Origin: Burkholderiales bacterium
Lineage (GTDB): Bacteria; Pseudomonadota; Gammaproteobacteria; Burkholderiales; Burkholderiaceae_C
Direction: 5' to 3'
DNA: 13,930 nucleotides
Assembly: GCA_005793295.1 (NCBI GenBank)
Contig: SXSX01000171.1
Coordinates: 1-13,930, forward strand
This document shows, one piece after another, positions 1 to 7,698 of the stretch. Position 1 is the first letter of the stretch, and the number at the start of each line of letters is the position of its first letter. The position numbers and the translations under genes are program-made. Below the pieces are notes generated by a model that saw nothing but the letters and a program-made list of their open reading frames with translations, was not told the DNA's origin and ran no database searches.

Positions 1-39
1 CGCTTGAATGCAATACAAAATGAAACGGGTTCCCATCAT
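1..39 (-). CDS. Start of a second gene behind the acyltransferase (partial)
   Basis: On the minus strand an ATG follows the TAA of the acyltransferase with no gap (TAA at 42-40, ATG at 39-37), and 13 codons stay open to the window edge, reading MMGTRFILYCIQA. Such a hydrophobic, short-spaced start suits another membrane-associated protein. In related Burkholderiales two LpxL/HtrB-type acyltransferase genes often lie in tandem beside metK, followed by dapF, so this is most likely the second acyltransferase. Only 13 residues are visible, so the identity rests on gene order rather than on sequence. Confidence 0.45.
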   Translation of the reverse strand, partial: MMGTRFILYCIQA

Positions 40-864
40 TTAATCGCGCGGTTGCTTGTATCGGTCATAAGCCCACAAATACTGGGTCGGGCACTGCGCA
101 ATCAAAGCCTCCATCGCTTGGTTGATTTGTTCTGTCGCGCGGCCCAAGTCGTCAAACAACAATGCCTCCAAAGGCGCAACATGTACCGTGTATCCACGTC
201 CCCACGCAAGGCGCTCGCCCCACGCGATCAGGATGGTGGCACCGGTTTGTTGCGCTAAACGCACCGATAAAGTCATCGTATAGGCTGGCTTGCCAAAAAA
301 CGGGGTCCATAGACCTAGGTGATTGGGCGGCACCTGATCCGGTAAAACGCCGACGCACTCGCCATTTTTCAGCGCTTTGAGCATTTGTTTCACACCCGCA
401 AGACTCGCAGGAGCAGTATACAAACCGGGGCGCTGCCGTGCGGGCCCCACCAATCGACCCAACCAGTGTTTGCGTGGGGGGCGGTACAAAACCGTCATTG
501 GTTTGCCGGACTGACCATAACGCTGGGCATAGGCTTGCGCAGTTATTTCAAAACACCCTAGATGGGGGGTGAGAAAAACGATGCCACGCCCGGCTTGAAG
601 CGCCTGTTCTACATGCTGCTCGCCTTGCCAGTGGATTACCACCGCCCGCCCCATCCATAACCGCGGCAGTTCAGCAACCAGGCGCCCAGCAGATGCAACG
701 GCTAGAAAGATTTCCGCTAAGCCTAACCCAGCCTGGGTTGCGTTGGCCATGAAACGTTGCCGGTAGGTTTTGGAGCTTAAAAAGACAACCCAACCCAACA
801 CCGCCCCAAAAGTATGGAGGATGAACAAAGGGAGAAAAGACAGTGCGCGAAAGACAATTGTCAT
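40..864 (-). CDS. LpxL/HtrB-family lipid A (lysophospholipid) acyltransferase
   Basis: A 274-residue inner-membrane acyltransferase of the family that moves an acyl chain from acyl-ACP onto lipid A precursors at the cytoplasmic face. Visible hallmarks are an N-terminal hydrophobic anchor (about residues 7-30), the catalytic H-x4-E motif HLGCFE at 101-106, an arginine-containing block LYRPP at 126-130 and the LPDQVPP block at 174-180 that follows the acyltransferase core. The length is slightly under the roughly 300 residues of E. coli LpxL. The start at 864 gives a typical membrane N-terminus, though no clear Shine-Dalgarno precedes it. It is divergent from metK and abuts another reading frame downstream. 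Whether it adds the first or second secondary acyl chain (LpxL- or LpxM-like) cannot be told from sequence alone. Confidence 0.88.
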   Translation of the reverse strand: MTIVFRALSFLPLFILHTFGAVLGWVVFLSSKTYRQRFMANATQAGLGLAEIFLAVASAGRLVAELPRLWMGRAVVIHWQGEQHVEQALQAGRGIVFLTPHLGCFEITAQAYAQRYGQSGKPMTVLYRPPRKHWLGRLVGPARQRPGLYTAPASLAGVKQMLKALKNGECVGVLPDQVPPNHLGLWTPFFGKPAYTMTLSVRLAQQTGATILIAWGERLAWGRGYTVHVAPLEALLFDDLGRATEQINQAMEALIAQCPTQYLWAYDRYKQPRD

Positions 865-1045
865 CTGTGGGGTAAAATTACTGCGGTCGCTGAGTTATGA
901 ACTACTTGCAGGGCGACCACCACTCGGCGATCTAACTATTTGATTGCCATTGTGCCTTGTCAAATCTGACACATCTGCTAAAGCGTTCGCCGAAGCCCCA
1001 AAGCCCAAGCAACGCAATTTGTTGTTTTTTATTTGGAGTAATTTT
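865..1045. promoter_or_regulatory. Divergent promoter region and metK leader with inverted repeats
   Basis: This gene-free stretch must hold promoters for both the acyltransferase and metK. Three short perfect inverted repeats are visible: GGTCGC 885-890 with GCGACC 913-918 (enclosing AGTT/AACT), TCGGCGA 924-930 with TCGCCGA 987-993, and GCGTT 983-987 with AACGC 1011-1015. The last two share base 987 and compete at their edge, so they could form alternative RNA folds. A weak promoter-like pair, TTGTCA 957-962 and TAAAGC 979-984, is spaced 16 bases apart; a start there would leave the upstream repeats outside the RNA. A ribosome-binding site (TGGAGT, 1034-1039) precedes the metK ATG. I recognise no known riboswitch class here. 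Confidence 0.4.
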
Positions 1046-2224
1046 ATGGCGAACGATTTTCTTTTCACCTCCGAGTCCGTCTCTGAAGGGCACCCCGACA
1101 AGGTGGCTGACCAAATCTCAGATGCGATTTTGGATGCTATTTTTAAACAAGATCCTAAGTCGCGCGTTGCGGCAGAAACTTTGTGCAACACAGGCCTCGT
1201 TGTCTTAGCGGGCGAGATCACCACCAATGCCCACGTCGACTACATCCAAGTCGCACGGGACACAATCAAACGCATTGGCTACGACAACACCGAATACGGA
1301 ATTGATTACAAAGGCTGCGCGGTTTTAGTCGCTTACGACAAACAATCGAACGACATTGCCCAAGGCGTAGACCATGCGTCCGATGACCACCTCAATACCG
1401 GTGCCGGTGACCAAGGCCTGATGTTTGGCTATGCCTGCAACGAAACGCCTGAGTTGATGCCCGCGCCTATTTACTATGCGCACCGCTTGGTAGAACGGCA
1501 AGCGCAGTTGCGAAAAGACGGCCGCATGCCCTTTTTGCGCCCTGACGCCAAGAGCCAAGTGACCATGCGCTATGTGGATGGCAAGCCCCACAGCATTGAC
1601 ACCGTGGTGTTATCAAGCCAGCACAGCCCAGAAATGAGCAATGGCACGACCATGAAGCAAGAATTTATTGACGCTGTCATTGAAGAAATTATCAAGCCCG
1701 TTCTGCCTAAAGAGTGGCTCAATGACACCCGCTATTTAGTCAACCCCACCGGCCGCTTTGTGGTCGGCGGACCCCAGGGTGACTGTGGTTTAACAGGTCG
1801 CAAAATTATCGTGGACACCTATGGCGGCGCCTGCCCCCACGGAGGCGGCGCATTTTCCGGGAAAGATCCTACAAAGGTAGATCGCTCTGCCGCCTATGCC
1901 GCTCGCTATGTGGCCAAGAACATTGTGGCTGCGGGCCTGGCCAAGCAGTGCCAAATTCAAGTCGCCTACGCCATTGGTGTCGCCAAGCCCATGAACGTCA
2001 CGGTGTACACCGAGGGAACTGGCGTGATCTCTGATGAAAAAATCGCAACCTTGGTGAATGAACACTTCGACTTGCGCCCCAAAGGGATTATTCAGATGCT
2101 CGATTTGCTGCGTCCTATTTATGAAAAGACAGCCGCATATGGACACTTCGGCCGTGAAGAACCTGAGTTCACATGGGAGCGAACAGACAAAGCCCAGGCT
2201 CTGCGGGCTGCAGCCGGACTGTAA
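1046..2224 (+). CDS. metK: S-adenosylmethionine synthetase
   Basis: Cytoplasmic methionine adenosyltransferase, making S-adenosylmethionine from methionine and ATP; the product is the cell's main methyl donor. The 392-residue protein has the full family pattern: GHPDK at 15-19 near the N-terminus, the GAGDQG signature at 119-124, and the glycine-rich phosphate/metal-binding GGGAFSGKDPTKVDRS block at 266-281. The ATG at 1046 is chosen because it gives the canonical MANDFLFTSESVSEG start and follows a TGGAGT ribosome-binding site by about six bases; an in-frame ATG at 944 would add 34 non-conserved residues. It leads a same-strand run: a glycosyltransferase gene starts 14 bases after the stop. 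Length and motifs are normal, so it should be functional. Confidence 0.98.
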   Translation: MANDFLFTSESVSEGHPDKVADQISDAILDAIFKQDPKSRVAAETLCNTGLVVLAGEITTNAHVDYIQVARDTIKRIGYDNTEYGIDYKGCAVLVAYDKQSNDIAQGVDHASDDHLNTGAGDQGLMFGYACNETPELMPAPIYYAHRLVERQAQLRKDGRMPFLRPDAKSQVTMRYVDGKPHSIDTVVLSSQHSPEMSNGTTMKQEFIDAVIEEIIKPVLPKEWLNDTRYLVNPTGRFVVGGPQGDCGLTGRKIIVDTYGGACPHGGGAFSGKDPTKVDRSAAYAARYVAKNIVAAGLAKQCQIQVAYAIGVAKPMNVTVYTEGTGVISDEKIATLVNEHFDLRPKGIIQMLDLLRPIYEKTAAYGHFGREEPEFTWERTDKAQALRAAAGL

Positions 2225-2238
2225 TCAGCCCGCCACAG

Positions 2239-3480
2239 ATGAACCTCAATACACAGCGCTTTATTGACCGCTGGCTCGGCCAGTTGTTATGTGGACTGGT
2301 GTCGTTGTGGGTTCGTCTGTCGGCCGTATTGAGAAAATCGGCCGATTTAGGAACCCATCCAAAAAATATTTTGGTGATCCTGCTCTCCGAGATGGGAAGC
2401 ATTGTGTTGGCAGGGCCGATGTTTGCGGAGCTTCGCAGGCGCTATCCCACGGCATCTATTCACGTTTTGCAGCTTAAAAAAAACCAAGAGGTCTCTCAAC
2501 TCTTAGGGCTCACTGCACCGGAATTTTTACACTCGATCGACGACCGCTCAGGCCTTCACCTTTTGCGTGACATCCTGCGAGTCAGCTTAGCAATGCGAAG
2601 TCTTCGGATCGATGCAGTCATCGATTGTGAACTTTTTTCGCGGGTCAGCAGCTTGTTGTCCTTTGCCAGTGGTGCTCCGGTTCGCGTGGGTTTTACCCCG
2701 CACACCCAAGAAGGCTTGTACCGCGGCAGCTTCATCAACCACGCGATTCCCTATAACCCCTACCAGCACATTAGCAAACAGTTTTTGTCCTTAGTAGACG
2801 CACTATCGGGCCAAGGTATGCCGCGCAACAAAGCCGCACCTACGATCCCCACGCCTACTGCAACCGAACTGTCCGTGTCCTTTGACGCCACAGAATTAGC
2901 TTCTTACCGAGAAAAGCTCCATAGCGATCATCCCCATTTATCGCAGCGAAAATTAGTTTTGATCTACGCTGGCGGCGGTATTCTTCCTGAGCGGGCATGG
3001 CCAGCGGCGTATTACGCACGGGTCGCCCAAGGGCTCTGCCACGAAGGGTTTGCTGTTGGTTTGATTGGCCTGAAGGACGATGCCCAACTCGCCAAAGACT
3101 TGCAAGCCCAAACCGATAGCCCCTTTTGCATAGACCTTACGGGTTACACCCGCAGCATCCGTGAACTACTGCTGTTGTTTCATGCGTCCGAGTTACTGAT
3201 TACCAACGATGGCGGCCCAGGTCACTTTGCCTGCCTCACGCCGATTCAGACCATGGTCTTTTTTGGACCTGAGACAGGCAAACTCTATGGACCTTTGGGG
3301 TCACGCAATATGGTGATTGAATCAGGAATTGCCTGCTCGCCCTGCTTGAGTGCCTACAACCACCGATTGACGTTTTGTGACGGTGATAACCAATGCCTTA
3401 AACGCATTGCCCCAGATCCAGTGCTCGATGCCGCCCTGCGGTTTTTGAAATCAACCCATCAAGCTGCGCATGTCGACTAA
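2239..3480 (+). CDS. Glycosyltransferase family 9 (heptosyltransferase-like)
   Basis: A 413-residue GT-B fold transferase of the family that includes the LPS heptosyltransferases WaaC, WaaF and WaaQ, which move a nucleotide-activated sugar onto lipopolysaccharide core. Support comes from the N-terminal ILVILLSEMGSIVLAGPMF region (44-62, the family's acceptor-side loop) and the C-terminal donor-site motif NDGGPGHFA at 323-331, followed by FFGP at 341-344. A cysteine cluster (C366, C369, C380, C386) near the C-terminus resembles that in many GT9 proteins. The start at 2239 avoids overlap with metK; the frame is open back to an ATG at 2173 inside metK, and neither has a clear ribosome-binding site, so coupling to metK is likely. 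It overlaps gtrA by 11 bases. The true donor sugar is unknown. Confidence 0.85.
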   Translation: MNLNTQRFIDRWLGQLLCGLVSLWVRLSAVLRKSADLGTHPKNILVILLSEMGSIVLAGPMFAELRRRYPTASIHVLQLKKNQEVSQLLGLTAPEFLHSIDDRSGLHLLRDILRVSLAMRSLRIDAVIDCELFSRVSSLLSFASGAPVRVGFTPHTQEGLYRGSFINHAIPYNPYQHISKQFLSLVDALSGQGMPRNKAAPTIPTPTATELSVSFDATELASYREKLHSDHPHLSQRKLVLIYAGGGILPERAWPAAYYARVAQGLCHEGFAVGLIGLKDDAQLAKDLQAQTDSPFCIDLTGYTRSIRELLLLFHASELLITNDGGPGHFACLTPIQTMVFFGPETGKLYGPLGSRNMVIESGIACSPCLSAYNHRLTFCDGDNQCLKRIAPDPVLDAALRFLKSTHQAAHVD

Positions 3481-3961
3481 GGTGAGCCTTCAAGTACGTG
3501 CGCTGGCTGCCATCGATTGGCTGAAAAGTATCCGCTATATCAAATTTGGATTGGTCGGTGCCAGCGGTACGGTCGTCAACATGGTGGTTTTGTATTTAGG
3601 CCATGAATTTTTGTTTCAATCCCTTGAGGGCCCTCAAGGCAAGCCTTACGCCTCGCTGGCTTTGGCAATTGCTATTGCTACCCTCAACAACTTTACTTGG
3701 AACCGCCTTTGGACGTGGTCTGACCGTGTGCGTGCTGTTAACACGCAAGGGGATGCGGGATTGCACATCGCGCCAACGCCGCTTATCAATCAATTCGGGA
3801 AATATGCGCTCGCCTCTTGGTTTGGAATTGCGCTGCAATACGGTCTGACCCTGTGGCTAGCCCATGCCATGCATTACATGATTGCCAACGTCATCGCTAT
3901 CGTTGTAGCCAGCGTCAGTAATTTTGTCGCCAACGACCGCTGGACTTTTCGCAACCGATAG
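3470..3961 (+). CDS. GtrA-like polytopic membrane protein
   Basis: A 163-residue inner-membrane protein of the GtrA/DPMS family. Members help move undecaprenyl-phosphate-linked sugars across the membrane or associate with the glycosyltransferases that use them. The family pattern is visible: the first membrane segment begins KFGLVGASGTVVNMVV (about 25-40), the second ends in NNFTWNRLWTW (73-83), and the last ends with the matching NFVANDRWTFR (151-161). About four transmembrane segments are expected. The ATG at 3470 lies inside the end of the GT9 gene, suggesting translational coupling, and an ArnT-like gene starts 10 bases after its stop. This GtrA plus GT39 pairing is typical of surface-glycan decoration loci. 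A perfect 18-base DNA palindrome lies in the coding sequence between the first two membrane segments. Confidence 0.9.
   Translation: MSTKVSLQVRALAAIDWLKSIRYIKFGLVGASGTVVNMVVLYLGHEFLFQSLEGPQGKPYASLALAIAIATLNNFTWNRLWTWSDRVRAVNTQGDAGLHIAPTPLINQFGKYALASWFGIALQYGLTLWLAHAMHYMIANVIAIVVASVSNFVANDRWTFRNR
3622..3639. repeat. 18-bp perfect palindrome inside the GtrA gene
   Basis: CCTTGAGGGCCCTCAAGG is fully self-complementary around the 3630/3631 boundary. It encodes the polar LEGPQG stretch between membrane segments one and two. It could form a strong hairpin in the message or be a protein-binding site, or it may be chance. Confidence 0.6.
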
Positions 3962-3971
3962 TTCCTAGGCT

Positions 3972-5732
3972 ATGCCAACCGCACCTACTTCGACCCCACA
4001 TTCTTCTTACACCTCGATGTGGCTTTGGGTGGGTTTGCTTGTCTTTGCAGCCGCGCTCTATCTCTTTGGTTTAGGCAGCTCCTACGCCCCAACCAACGGC
4101 GATGAGATGGTCTATATCCATATCGCACGGCTTACTGCTGCAACGGGGCACTGGCTGCCTTTGCAGTCCGACATCGTTAATTTACGCAACACCAAGCCGC
4201 CATTTTTATTTTGGCAAGCCATGGTTGCGGGCGACTGGGGAAACCATTGGACGATGTTCGCCCTGCGGCTTCCCAGCGTTGTGTACTCCTTTTTTACAGC
4301 AGCCATCGTTGCGGCCTTAACTCACCGAATCGCCAATAACTGGCGCACGGCCTGCCTTGCGGCCGTGGTCTATCTGGCATTTTTTTCCACCTTTCGCTAT
4401 GGCCGCGCTTATCTCACGTCGGGGCCTGAAACGTTTTGGCTGGCCTTACCAATGTTCTATTTGCTTTGGAATGCACAGAAAATAACCAAGACGCCCATCG
4501 CTTGGAAAACATTTACGTGGTTTGGTTTAGCATTTGGCGTGGGCTTGCTCTATAAATCGTTTGCCCTGGTGGCACCTGCGGCTGCCACCTTGTGGTTTGT
4601 CTTGCTGTGGCTTGAGCCCACGCTGCAATGGAGATCGTTGCTGCGCACCACCTTGGGCGTGACATGGACCGCCTTGTTGGCTTTGGGAATATTTAGCCTC
4701 TGGTTTGTGATCGATCCGAACCCGAGTGCGGTTTGGCAAGAATTTGTTGTTGCAGAGAATGCAGGAAAAATGTCGGGCTCGCAAGGCTATTGGCATGCTG
4801 CATTGTTTGGGGACTATCCACTATGGACCCAGTTGCTGGCTTACCTCGAAAATGCCGGCTTACTATGGTTTGTAGTGATGGGGCTAGCGTGGGCGGGAGT
4901 TAGCGCTGGGCTAAACAATAAAGTTCGCACCCCTTGGATGCCTGCCCAAGGCACCTTAATGATTTGGCTTTTAGTTTGGCTGGTTATTTTTTCCATCCCC
5001 AGCCAACGCTCTGCCAGGTACGTGATTCCTGCGATGCCCGCCCTGGCGATGGTGCTGGCCCTTTATTGGGATCGGATTGCGCGCTTTTGGTTTTTTATCA
5101 CTATGGGAATTTCTGCGCTTGCCTTTGTCATGCTGGGGCGGATCGCCTGGGTGATGGGTGACATGGGCATCGGCTCGGAATGGGATCTTTGGACGACTTT
5201 AACGCTCACCACAGCGGGTGGTTTTGCCGCCATTGCAGGCGTTTTTAAATCCCGGTGGACACGCAATAGTGCATTGTTTGCCAGCCTGTGTGTGTACGCC
5301 AGTTTCAGCGCCATGGTCGCACCATTGGACAGCCCAGCGGCTCAGTACAGTGAAGCAGTCAAGGCGCAGCTACAAGGAAAACGCATCGCCGTTCCCAATG
5401 GTTTTACCGGGCAATACGAGCGTTTTGGTTTTGTTTTACCGGGCAACACCCTCATACCTTATGACGCAGAAGGCCGCAATACGGGCGCATTGCATCCCGA
5501 CATGCCGCCCGCTGAGCGCTTGGTGTTTTTGCTGGAAAACCACGATGCTGTCGTATGGTTACAACGAGACGCACAACGAACCGATGCACTGTGCGCGGCA
5601 AAGTGCAAAGTTCTCGGGCAGCGCTGGCATGTCAAAAGCCGCCACCGCGAAGGCGAAATTACCTGGTCCAACTTTTGGCATCCTGACCAATGGCTTTTTG
5701 GTCGTGAATGGCTTGTCACCCTCCAAAAATAA
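3972..5732 (+). CDS. GT39/ArnT-like polytopic membrane glycosyltransferase
   Basis: A 586-residue inner-membrane glycosyltransferase of the GT-C type, related to ArnT and protein mannosyltransferases, which transfer sugars from lipid-phosphate carriers on the periplasmic side. The pattern fits: a first membrane helix at about 16-35, then the acidic catalytic-loop motif GDEMVY (43-48) with the essential-type aspartate-glutamate pair, then NTKPPFLFWQ (73-82), matching the KPP block after the first loop. Further on, many hydrophobic helices precede an RSARYVIPAMPA segment typical of the family, and a soluble C-terminal part of about 120 residues follows. The start at 3972 follows the gtrA stop by 10 bases, with a weak TAGG upstream. 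ArnT itself adds aminoarabinose to lipid A, but this protein's donor and acceptor cannot be read from the sequence. Confidence 0.87.
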   Translation: MPTAPTSTPHSSYTSMWLWVGLLVFAAALYLFGLGSSYAPTNGDEMVYIHIARLTAATGHWLPLQSDIVNLRNTKPPFLFWQAMVAGDWGNHWTMFALRLPSVVYSFFTAAIVAALTHRIANNWRTACLAAVVYLAFFSTFRYGRAYLTSGPETFWLALPMFYLLWNAQKITKTPIAWKTFTWFGLAFGVGLLYKSFALVAPAAATLWFVLLWLEPTLQWRSLLRTTLGVTWTALLALGIFSLWFVIDPNPSAVWQEFVVAENAGKMSGSQGYWHAALFGDYPLWTQLLAYLENAGLLWFVVMGLAWAGVSAGLNNKVRTPWMPAQGTLMIWLLVWLVIFSIPSQRSARYVIPAMPALAMVLALYWDRIARFWFFITMGISALAFVMLGRIAWVMGDMGIGSEWDLWTTLTLTTAGGFAAIAGVFKSRWTRNSALFASLCVYASFSAMVAPLDSPAAQYSEAVKAQLQGKRIAVPNGFTGQYERFGFVLPGNTLIPYDAEGRNTGALHPDMPPAERLVFLLENHDAVVWLQRDAQRTDALCAAKCKVLGQRWHVKSRHREGEITWSNFWHPDQWLFGREWLVTLQK

Positions 5733-5739
5733 TCGGTAT

Positions 5740-6384
5740 TTATCTAACGCGTAACGCCATTCGCACCAGGTAAATATGCAACACCACCCAAAGCCATGGG
5801 TCAAGCAATGCGTCCCACACGTTGCCCGTAGGTAATCGCAAGAGTGTGAAGATAACGACGGACAACACGACCAAGCCGCCAGCGCTTCTCAAGCCTGCAA
5901 TGCCTTGAAAAATCCAAGGCAACAAACCCAATAGCAGCGCAACCCCAGCACTCCAAGGAGAAAAGCCCCACGCATAAAGTTGCATAGGTACCAAAGCCAA
6001 GGTATCTAGTAACAAAAGCCAACCCAATACGACGCCTAACAAAGTAAATGCCATATTGACACCACTGCGCGGGGACTGGCGGGCTTTCAAGGTCCAGGCA
6101 GCGATCGGCCAACGGCTGTAAAGATGCTGCCCTACCCATAGCACGGCAAGCACACTAGGCGTTTGAAAGGCCAGGCCCAACCAATACACTGGCCCCCATG
6201 TGCCGGGAATACATGCGATGACAGCTACAACCCAAACGATACGGTGGCGCCTGACACCCACACTTTGAGACAACAGGCTGTTTAATAGCGCAGCCATCAC
6301 AACACCCCAACCCACATGCATAGCCCAAGGCAAATGGGCAAGCGAGGGCAAGCTAGGCGCCAATGCGTCCCATGCTGCTGTCAT
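5740..6384 (-). CDS. Hypothetical multi-spanning membrane protein, coupled to BNR protein
   Basis: I do not recognise a named family. The 214-residue product is almost wholly hydrophobic, with about five or six predicted membrane helices (roughly 21-38, 48-66, 70-86, 110-133, 140-160 and 168-182, plus a possible one near 190-208), separated by short basic loops such as VRRHR near 44. It begins within the stop of the upstream BNR gene (ATGA overlap at 6384-6381) and has its own good AGAAGGA ribosome-binding site inside that gene, so the two are surely co-translated. Its stop lies only seven bases from the convergent GT39 gene. A role as membrane partner of the exported BNR protein is inferred from this coupling. 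Confidence 0.8.
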   Translation of the reverse strand: MTAAWDALAPSLPSLAHLPWAMHVGWGVVMAALLNSLLSQSVGVRRHRIVWVVAVIACIPGTWGPVYWLGLAFQTPSVLAVLWVGQHLYSRWPIAAWTLKARQSPRSGVNMAFTLLGVVLGWLLLLDTLALVPMQLYAWGFSPWSAGVALLLGLLPWIFQGIAGLRSAGGLVVLSVVIFTLLRLPTGNVWDALLDPWLWVVLHIYLVRMALRVR

Positions 6385-7586
6385 GGCTTATCCTTCTCGT
6401 TGGATGCGCTTGAATTTTGAGGGGTTTGGTTTGCATTTAAATCCAAGCGCTGCCAGGCAATACTGCGGCGTTGGTCGGTGTAGCTGATCCAAAGGCTGTT
6501 GTTCGTTTGAACGATGGCGGGATACGAAAACTCTTGTCCGGACGAACCCTCCTCCAGTCGCAGCGAAATATTCCAGTCCAGCCCATTGGGCGAGCGGCTC
6601 AATGCCAATCTTTCGCGCGAATGGGGGGAGTCGTTATGGGCCAACCAATGCTGCCCGTGGGATCGAAGGGTAGCGATCGCTGAGTCTGGATTATCTAAAG
6701 CCAAGTCGGGTAAATCTGTCCAGTTCTGCCCCGCATCAACGGTTTGGGCTGCAATGATTTTTCCAACTTCGCGTGTATCACGCATCAGTGCCATCCAATG
6801 CGTCGGCGAATTGGCTATCAATGCGGGCTGCAAGGCATAGCGCTTATTCGATATTCGCACCATGCCCACAAAATTGCCTTTACTGTCAAACCGCAGGGCC
6901 ACAGGATACTTAAAACCCAACTCGAAATACGCGGGCAGCACCATGCCGCCATCCGCCAAAGGAAGCGGCGCTGTGCGGACTAAAAAGCTGGTATTCCACA
7001 ACCACGACAAGGGCAGAAGCCCTACAGGCTCAAATTCCAAGTCTGCGTTTTGCGAATCTTGGCGTTGCTGTAAATGCAAGATACGCCCCGCTGCCCAACC
7101 ACCCCAACCCGTCGCCACGACAAACAAATGCATGCGTCCGCTCGCGTCGAGCCATGCCACTGGATTGCCCAAACGGCGCAGGCCAAATCCCAATTGCGCA
7201 CCTATGTCGTGGCGGTTCACCACAAAGCGTGCTGCACCCCAAGTCTGGGTGGCTCGGTTAAAACTTGCGCTTGCAATTTGAACATTGGGAGCGCTTTCGC
7301 GGTCGCCGGCAAACCAAAATGCCATGAGCGCATCCGGCTGGTTGTCTGGCATCGCCACCAGGGTACTCGCATGCGCAGCCATGGCGCCCGCCGGCATGGG
7401 AATATGCCCTTTGGCACCGGTCTTCCAATCCACATTTGCAGAAACTTCTGATGGGCTCTGAGAGATAGGGACAAGCGCTAAAGCAGGTGAGACGGTGGTC
7501 GAACGCTCAGACACTCCAAAAACCACCAACGCTCCCGTCAACAGAGCGGCACCCATCAAACGCAGTAAAACGGAAGGTATATCCAT
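6381..7586 (-). CDS. BNR/sialidase-fold exported or membrane-anchored protein
   Basis: A 401-residue protein resembling the BNR_2 sialidase-like beta-propeller group. It opens with a hydrophobic helix (about 9-25) suited to a signal peptide or N-terminal anchor, so it should face the periplasm. Propeller-type features include the HASTLVAMP strand with AFWFAGDRESAPNVQI (about 72-104), an Asp-box-like DAGQNW in the second half, and the late FSYPAIVQTNNSLWISYTDQRR block that resembles the closing blade of the family. I do not see the classic FRIP arginine motif of true sialidases, so glycan hydrolysis should not be assumed. The start at 7586 has only a weak upstream ribosome-binding site. The gene is divergent from pirin and coupled to the downstream membrane protein. 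Confidence 0.75.
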   Translation of the reverse strand: MDIPSVLLRLMGAALLTGALVVFGVSERSTTVSPALALVPISQSPSEVSANVDWKTGAKGHIPMPAGAMAAHASTLVAMPDNQPDALMAFWFAGDRESAPNVQIASASFNRATQTWGAARFVVNRHDIGAQLGFGLRRLGNPVAWLDASGRMHLFVVATGWGGWAAGRILHLQQRQDSQNADLEFEPVGLLPLSWLWNTSFLVRTAPLPLADGGMVLPAYFELGFKYPVALRFDSKGNFVGMVRISNKRYALQPALIANSPTHWMALMRDTREVGKIIAAQTVDAGQNWTDLPDLALDNPDSAIATLRSHGQHWLAHNDSPHSRERLALSRSPNGLDWNISLRLEEGSSGQEFSYPAIVQTNNSLWISYTDQRRSIAWQRLDLNANQTPQNSSASNEKDKP

Positions 7587-7698
7587 GGCGCAATCTTATC
7601 GGTAGTGAAAACACCCCTATGCCGTGAAGGTTCGGCACGGAGTAGGCCCATCGTAAATTGCGTTTTAATAACGTTTTGATTCTTTTTATATTGTGTGT
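7587..7698. promoter_or_regulatory. Divergent promoter region, BNR protein and pirin
   Basis: A short spacer must serve both divergent genes. A good -10-like hexamer TATATT sits at 7687-7692, immediately before the pirin ATG at 7699, with no convincing -35. A small imperfect hairpin, CCGTG 7622-7626 with CACGG 7636-7640, lies mid-region. No Shine-Dalgarno precedes the pirin start. Confidence 0.35.

Noticed and set aside
865..1045. SAH or SAM riboswitch before metK
   Set aside because: The conserved core sequences I know for those classes are not seen. Only unspecific inverted repeats remain.
5218..5754. 178-codon open frame on the plus strand inside the GT39 gene
   Set aside because: It overlaps a gene with strong family motifs in another frame, has no ribosome-binding site and reads as low-complexity, cysteine-scattered sequence with no recognisable domain.
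6673..6680. GCGATCGC octamer resembling the cyanobacterial HIP1 repeat
   Set aside because: I noticed it only once and inside a coding gene of a betaproteobacterial-type genome, so it is likely chance.
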